Assembly: GCA_049724395.1 (NCBI GenBank) | Contig: JAUGWO010000155.1 | Location: forward strand, 1-64,000 | Length of the DNA stretch: 64,000 bases | Source of the DNA: Spongospora subterranea f. sp. subterranea | Taxonomy: Eukaryota > Endomyxa: Phytomyxea > Phytomyxea > Plasmodiophorida | Reading direction: 5' to 3' | Part shown: positions 58,938-64,000 of the stretch, in pieces | Position numbering within the stretch: position 1 is the first letter of the stretch | Layout: the number at the start of each line of letters is the position of its first letter | Notes under the pieces: generated by a model | Database searches by the model: none | What the model was told of the DNA's origin: nothing | Seen by the model: the letters and a program-made list of their open reading frames with translations, nothing else | Made by a program: the position numbers and the translations under genes

Positions 58938-60030
58938 TGCCGGGGGCTGTACGACCCCGTTGCTCAGCTCTCGCCAGACCCCACAGTGTCAGTGTGACTA
59001 TCAGAGTCCGAGGACATTACGGACTATGTACAAGAGCGGGTCCCTGGCCGAACCCAGACCGACAAAATTGACAATTGAATTGTTACCCTGCATCTCACCC
59101 ATTCTTTTCGAGGAACTTCCCCGCCTTGATCGTTCGAACATTGTTTCGGTCAAGTACTTGAGCGTCACCTTCTAGCGCGTCCCCATTCTCGCAGTCATTG
59201 CGGTGAAAGCCAAATTGTCGTTCAATTTTCTACCTCATTGACCCGTTGGGGAAAATACGATCGTTTATATCAAGACCACTGAAATAAGAATAATTCCACC
59301 GCGACGGCGCTGGACGCCTCAGATCTCCGTGATCGAGTTCCCACCGCAGTGGCTAAATACATGAAATTTGGTGGTGGCCATTGGTTATTTTTTGAAGCCA
59401 TGGATTCTGTGAGGTGTCTCTCTTGGCTGGAGAATAGCGAATTTCAAAGGAGGTCGTAGTGCCGGCCGGCGATCTTCAAAATGCATCTCCTTATGCAAGG
59501 CGTAATCGTTGACGCAGCGCGTGGAGCCGACCAAACCAGGTTTCACTTTCGGCACAAGATCGCTACCAAATTCCATTGTATTGTCACTGTCGACAATTTT
59601 CCATCTAGTGTTGACCGAAACGCTAACTCTTGCACGAACAATTTTATCAGCGCAATGCCAAAAGTGGTCAACAAGTTTGTTTCGAACGAAACACCCGTCT
59701 ACGGGGGTTGATTGGTTCGGAGCGCTCAAAATCATCACGAGCTGGGCGCCCGGCTATCGGCAAGACGGCTACCAAAAACTTTTGAGATTTGATTAAACTT
59801 TTGCTCACGAAGACCTGATCGGACGCCTCATTTGTGCTTGAGCGCAGCTAAAACGTTTTCAGGGCGATTTCCGATGAAAAACTCATATTTTGACAGATTC
59901 TCTACCATAACCAGAAAACCCAAACATTACAATCAAGTTACAAATCCAGAAAACTCTAGAGGGACTTGACTCAGTAGGATCAGTACGAACACATAGTGCC
60001 ATAAATAATATATTTTACTAACTTAACGCT
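58938..60030. other. Intergenic region with one doubtful frame
   Basis: A minus-strand frame at 59385-59738 (starting MILSAPNQSTPVDGCFVRNK) spans ~116 codons with plausible composition but no domain. An overlapping + strand frame (59509-59796) is equally open. I call neither. The rest is noncoding. Confidence 0.3.
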
Positions 60031-61833
60031 TCAATTTCCATCGTGCGACATTAGCGCCGATTGCGGTCCGGAATCATAACGCGCCCTGGCAATCTTCGCC
60101 GCCATGGTCTTGTAATTGTCACCAGCCGACACTTCAATCGGGGTCGATGTGGCGTTACAGCCTAACCCGGCCCTTTCAGAGCGAATCTGAGCCTGAATAC
60201 AGACGAGGAAATGCGTCCAGCTTAGATCGATGCTGATATACAAGTCGTTTCGCCGGGGCAAAACCGAAACACTACCGTCACGTTCTCTGTTATGCCGAGG
60301 CCGTGCTTGCCCAGCCCGTCTCCTTGCTTCCAACCCATGGACTGCAGCAGGCGATTGCCGACATTAGCTTCACTGAACGGTTCAGGCGGCGCTTCAACAA
60401 CGGGTGCCGGTGCCGGTGCGACCGAAGTTGGACTATAAGTGACAATGCATTAAAGATGGCAAAATCATCAAAATGAACTTCGTCGAGTACGACAAACCCA
60501 ACCGCTTCAAGACTGGAGGTCTTTTCTTGATAACGACTGGATTGGATTTTGGTTGTAAATTGATCCCAAGCGAAGCGGCACTCTGCTCCAGACGCTGGAC
60601 TTGCGTATATTCATCTAGATTGAGGTTCTGTTTGTGTAATTCTGAACTTAACTCGTGTTTCGTAAGCTGCCTTTCGTCTTTGAATTTTCTTTGGCATAAA
60701 AGGCATACCAACTTTTCCATGCTAACGTACAGCCTGGGACGAATTCCACCCTGAACATGAATTTCAGACTTCGGGACTGACGTTGTTGGAAGAGACTTGA
60801 TCTTGATAGGGGCAATAGGCTTTTTGACTTCTACTAGCTCATCCGCTACTAATTCTCCCTTTTTCTTATTCCATCGATCCATATCCTTAGATTGTTTCTT
60901 GCCCAAAATTGAAAATTTTACCGAAGCGGGAGCAGGCTTGGATGCAGGTACATTAGTAGCAGTTTGCAATGGAACTTCGGGTTTGGGGGTGGACGGTTGC
61001 GAAGGAGGCGGAGCGTTTTCCTGTGGCTCAGTTGGATTAACTGCTTTAGGAGGTGGATTACTTGAAGCAAATGACGAGGCGTCCACATGAATATATGTGT
61101 TCAATTTTGTGTCAAATCGATAATAGGATTGGCTAGCGCAATTATAGAACAATTGTGAGACAGGATCATAATAAACCTGGGACTCAGCATGGAAGTACAA
61201 GCCCGAGCTGGGATCCAGAATAAAACCTGCTGGAGACTGCTGACTAGAGTGTTGCTTCTGAGCGTTTCCAGCGGCCCAATCAATTTGCTGCTGCATCTCA
61301 CGGTACGAAATAGAATTGGATGAGCGCCGATGATTAGATGAAGATGAATCGCGTTTCGCCCATGAAACAGAAACTGGATATTCTTCAACTAACATTGGGG
61401 AACTTGGGTCTTGACAAGCGTCATAGGCTCGAGCCGCATCACGGCTAGAGAAAAATTTTACCCAGGATACTCCAATGCTCAATTTTGTAACCTATATGTA
61501 ATAACATTATCGATTTGCGATTATCCGGAGTGGCGTTATATAATTGGCAAATAATGAAGCTAAAGGAGAAAATAACTGGATTCTGAAGACAGCACCAACT
61601 TCATCGGTGACAAGAGACACTCGCTTCAAGCTGCCGAAAGGTACGAACGCCTGTCGTACTGTTTCCTCTGTTGCATCCTTGGACAATCCGGTGACGACCA
61701 GCGTGTCATGATAGAAACCGTCGTCGTGGCGATGATGGCGGTGGCGCGAGCCACGTGGCGATCTCGAGCTAGAACGAGATCGGCGTTTGCGCGAACCCGA
61801 GCTGCGCTCTTCGGCGTAATCCTGTTCCGTCAT
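60031..61833 (-). CDS. RBM5: RBM5/RBM10-like splicing factor: RRM, OCRE, C2H2 finger, G-patch
   Basis: ATG at 61833 (MTEQDYAEERSSGSRKRRSR). An RS-rich N-terminus leads into an RRM (DTLVVTGLSKDATEETVRQA, WVKFFSSRDAARAYDACQ across an intron). An OCRE region follows, with aromatic repeats GLYFHAESQVYYDP and QLFYNCASQSYYRF. A single C2H2 finger comes next (LVCLLCQRKFKDERQLTKHE), then, after an intron, a G-patch (NRLLQSMGWKQGDGLGKHG), and the last exon ends ARYDSGPQSALMSHDGN at 60031. This domain order is diagnostic for the RBM5/6/10 family, spliceosomal A-complex factors that control exon choice. One RRM is seen where vertebrate members have two. Confidence 0.9.
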
Positions 61834-63073
61834 TCCTTGCAGCCGACGATCGATCGCTCGTTCAACAACACCCTAACCGATAGTACACACGATCGGTTTT
61901 GAATCGAATACTATCCCCCGATGACTGGGTGGAGTGAGGAGGAAGCGGCCGCGCGGCCTTACGGTCTTTTCCCGGTAATGCGCGCGGCCATGAACACACT
62001 GCCCCACAGTCGACAAGTCCGACTACGCGATACACATCCGTACAGTAGCTGTCGATAGTCGCTCCATCTTAGGGTTTAGGGTTGGTAAAGGGTTTCAGAG
62101 TCTGCTAGAGTATGAGAACAAGAGCGTTCAGATCGACTGTTGTTGATTACATCCCAGACAATATTGTTTTTTGATATGTTTTTATGCTCTCCTTTATGGT
62201 GTTTCGATATTGATAATTCCAGGATTGAACTCTCACCAACATCGCAGACCGATGCACCTTACGCGCACTTGCTCATCAAATCCATGTTTGACTGATAAAA
62301 CTGTTGCCAGCAATTGCCTTGCTGAGGAATTGTGGTGCAGAATTCGCCATCAAGGTGTGGACAAGAGGATGTAGCAACAATATGCCTCGTACCGTTCTTC
62401 AGGAAAGAGGATTTCCCTGATCATAAGGAAGCCGATCATTCAGTTCGCTGCCAGTACGCGCACAGACAAAAACACAAAACAGGATTCGATACTGTGCAAG
62501 AGTCGCGGGCGCTTCCCGGGTTATTATCGACGTACATCCGGTATTCGTTATCCAGAACCTTTTGTTTCCGTCAATTATATTTCAGCGTCAACCATATTCT
62601 ACGATCTGGTTTCAGGTTCTATCTTCCTATATACCAACATTTTTTCAACAATTCTGTTCCCATCTGTTCAAAATGGCAAACCTAAAATGGGCGCCAGTAG
62701 CAAATCATTCTTTCGGTAGCAAATCAGTCTTTGAAACAAAACTGCCGTCTTTCCCTTGGCAGTGGGTTGGACTTCATGTTAACGTCAGAGTGATCAGCAG
62801 CTTCTTTATTATAAATACAAATGCGTTTTGCCCAGATGGGCAACGATCGCAGAAAGACACAATAGATGACGAATTGTAATTGATTGTCGGGATAGAATTC
62901 TGGTGCCGTCAACGTGGAAAGTTAGCGATACACTGCAGTTACAATGACTGGTTTTGCCGGCCGTCGGCCGATCCGCCGAAGTCCGTCCACTCACGAAACA
63001 GGCAGCATTGCAACTTTCTTGTCCAACGAAGCAGCCGATTTCACCGTCCCAGCAACTGCTGATCGTTTAGCTG
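61834..63073. other. Intergenic region with telomere-like motif, no confident gene
   Basis: TTAGGGTTTAGGGTT lies at 62069-62083, two units of the plant-type telomere repeat. It could equally be a telo-box promoter motif. Open frames at 62672-62879 (+) and 62724-62912 (-) overlap and have no recognised domain. Confidence 0.35.
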
Positions 63074-63518
63074 ATGATCCTCAAAGTCGAGTTTTGCACA
63101 GGATGCGGATATGCTCACAGGTCTCAGTTGTGAACCTTACCAAAGTTTGTTGTCGCTGATCACCTTGTTGTCGGTCAAGGTTTGCTGAGCTCGCTTCAAC
63201 CATTGTCGAACGACACCCGGAAATCGAAATCATTGCGAACCACATACCTCCCCGAATGAGTTAGAGAGTCAAGAATCACTCGTATAACGTATCTGACGGA
63301 TTTCAATAGAGTCGTTTGAAATCATCTGCGATGATGTTCTCATATATTCTAAGCTAGAGTCTGGGCAATTCCCGACAATAGAAGACGTGGAAATGGGAAT
63401 GTCCAGATTGCAATCAGCTTATGAACTTCGCAAGTGGAGGCAACTAGCAATTGCAGCTCTATCTGCAGTCGTAATATGCTCTGCTGTTGTACTTTTTCGT
63501 CGCCCACTACGATCATGA
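63074..63518 (+). CDS. Rdx-family (SelW/SelT-like) thioredoxin-fold protein, Cys form, with C-terminal membrane tail
   Basis: ATG at 63074 (MILKVEFCTGCGYAHR). Exons 63074-63120, 63180-63259 and 63310-63518 give 111 residues in one frame, across introns of 59 and 50 nt. The redox motif CTGC sits at residues 8-11, where SelW/SelT proteins have CxxU, so this is the cysteine form. FAELASTIVERHPEIEIIAN and SFEIICDDVLIYSKLESGQF (the usual G-x-FEI-x-L segment) followed by PTIEDV complete the Rdx fold. A hydrophobic helix LAIAALSAVVICSAVVLF before RRPLRS anchors the C-terminus. It may be an ER or Golgi redox protein, but that is inference. No UGA codon lies in the coding frame. Confidence 0.8.
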
Positions 63519-63623
63519 GTAAAAACTTTTTTTATTTATTCAATAAAAGAGGTTTAATCAATTAGAATCATGAGCGGTATCCCGGGAAGATGTTGTTAGT
63601 CTCAGTTGTGAAGCCGCCACGAT

Positions 63624-64000
63624 TTATGTTTTAGTTGTAATGATGTTCAAAAGAATTTCACCTCGGACAAACGGGTCAGGTTCCTCGATCAAAGTCTGCT
63701 CTTGGTCGGCTGACATGCTAGGACAGGTTCAATGAATAACTTTCGATGTTGTTTCGAACAATCTAAATACCTGGTACAAAGGCCGCCTACCTGGTTCACC
63801 AATAAACTTAAATCGGTGTCGACCAATGAATGGCGAGCATGTTCCACCACAACGCGAAGATGTTTGGCATATTCATGGCAATCATTTGCCATTTGACGAG
63901 CCACATTAACGATGCTTTTTTTCATTTCTATCACGGCTTCAGAATTCTGTTGCGCAATTTCTGTCAGCTGAATTTGTAAAAGAGATTAGCCATCCATTCT
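63624..64000 (-). CDS. Partial gene, helical protein of unknown function (5' part beyond window)
   Basis: An acceptor TTACAAATTCAG begins an exon (63791-63967) reading LTEIAQQNSEAVIEMKKSIV and continuing VVVEHARHSLVDTDLSLLVN, with a GTAGGC donor after NQ. The next exon probably starts after AAGAGCAG and reads TLIEEPDPFVRGEILLNIIT, ending at TAA 63624. The helical, coiled-coil-like content is clear but no family is recognised. It converges on the Rdx gene, ~100 bp away. Confidence 0.45.

Noticed and set aside
59385-59796. Opposed open frames of ~95-117 codons
   Set aside because: The strands give equally plausible peptides and neither has a recognised domain or splice partner.
62672-62912. 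Small overlapping frames upstream of the Rdx gene
   Set aside because: They are short, lack conserved features and overlap on opposite strands.

Overview
The window is nuclear DNA of a microbial eukaryote. Genes are close together, lie on both strands and are cut by short GT-AG introns, mostly 47-64 nt, which can be spliced in frame by eye at many places. The set includes an ENA-type P-ATPase, an animal-style chitin deacetylase with a CBM2-like tail, gamma-tubulin complex protein 3, USP14, mitochondrial ThrRS and TRMU, and an RBM5-like splicing factor. DNA transposons, LINE pieces and LTR-retroelement fossils lie between them. I cannot name the species from sequence alone. A plasmodiophorid-like rhizarian would fit, but that is inference.

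Layout. 1-11.2 kb is repeat-rich and holds no confident host gene. It contains a Ty3/gypsy gag-protease fossil cut by the window edge, two parts of a LINE RNase H domain 8 kb apart, a 185-bp tandem repeat, a PIF/Harbinger element (2005-4453) with clear terminal repeats and TAA target duplication, a hAT element (6870-9254), a 315-bp direct repeat on both sides of the hAT, and a foldback. 11.6-18.3 kb is one giant imperfect palindrome. Its arms of about 3 kb carry two head-to-head copies of an unfamiliar multi-exon gene for a secreted protein with three Cys/Trp repeats. The right copy (15407-17708) is nearly intact and the left copy is a pseudogene.

19.4-32 kb carries a RhoGAP-WW-calpain-III protein (+), the chitin deacetylase (-), a DUF2062 membrane protein (-) and USP14 (+). 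32.2-42.6 kb carries mitochondrial ThrRS (+), converging on an SR-rich protein with an AF4/FMR2-like C-terminus (-), then a small unknown gene and TUBGCP3 (both -). 43.6-45.8 kb has weaker unknown genes. 46.8-53.1 kb is a scrambled cluster of chromodomain-type Ty3/gypsy fossils with several LTR pieces and inverted segments. 53.8-63.5 kb returns to dense genes: the ENA ATPase (+), a 66-aa unknown (-), TRMU (-), the RBM5-like factor (-) and a SelW/SelT-like Rdx protein with a membrane tail (+). A partial gene runs off the right end.

The genes do not form one pathway. They are housekeeping islands between mobile-element blocks. The most unusual object is the palindrome and its gene family. Its inner arms look identical while its outer exons have diverged, which suggests arm-to-arm gene conversion or stepwise growth.
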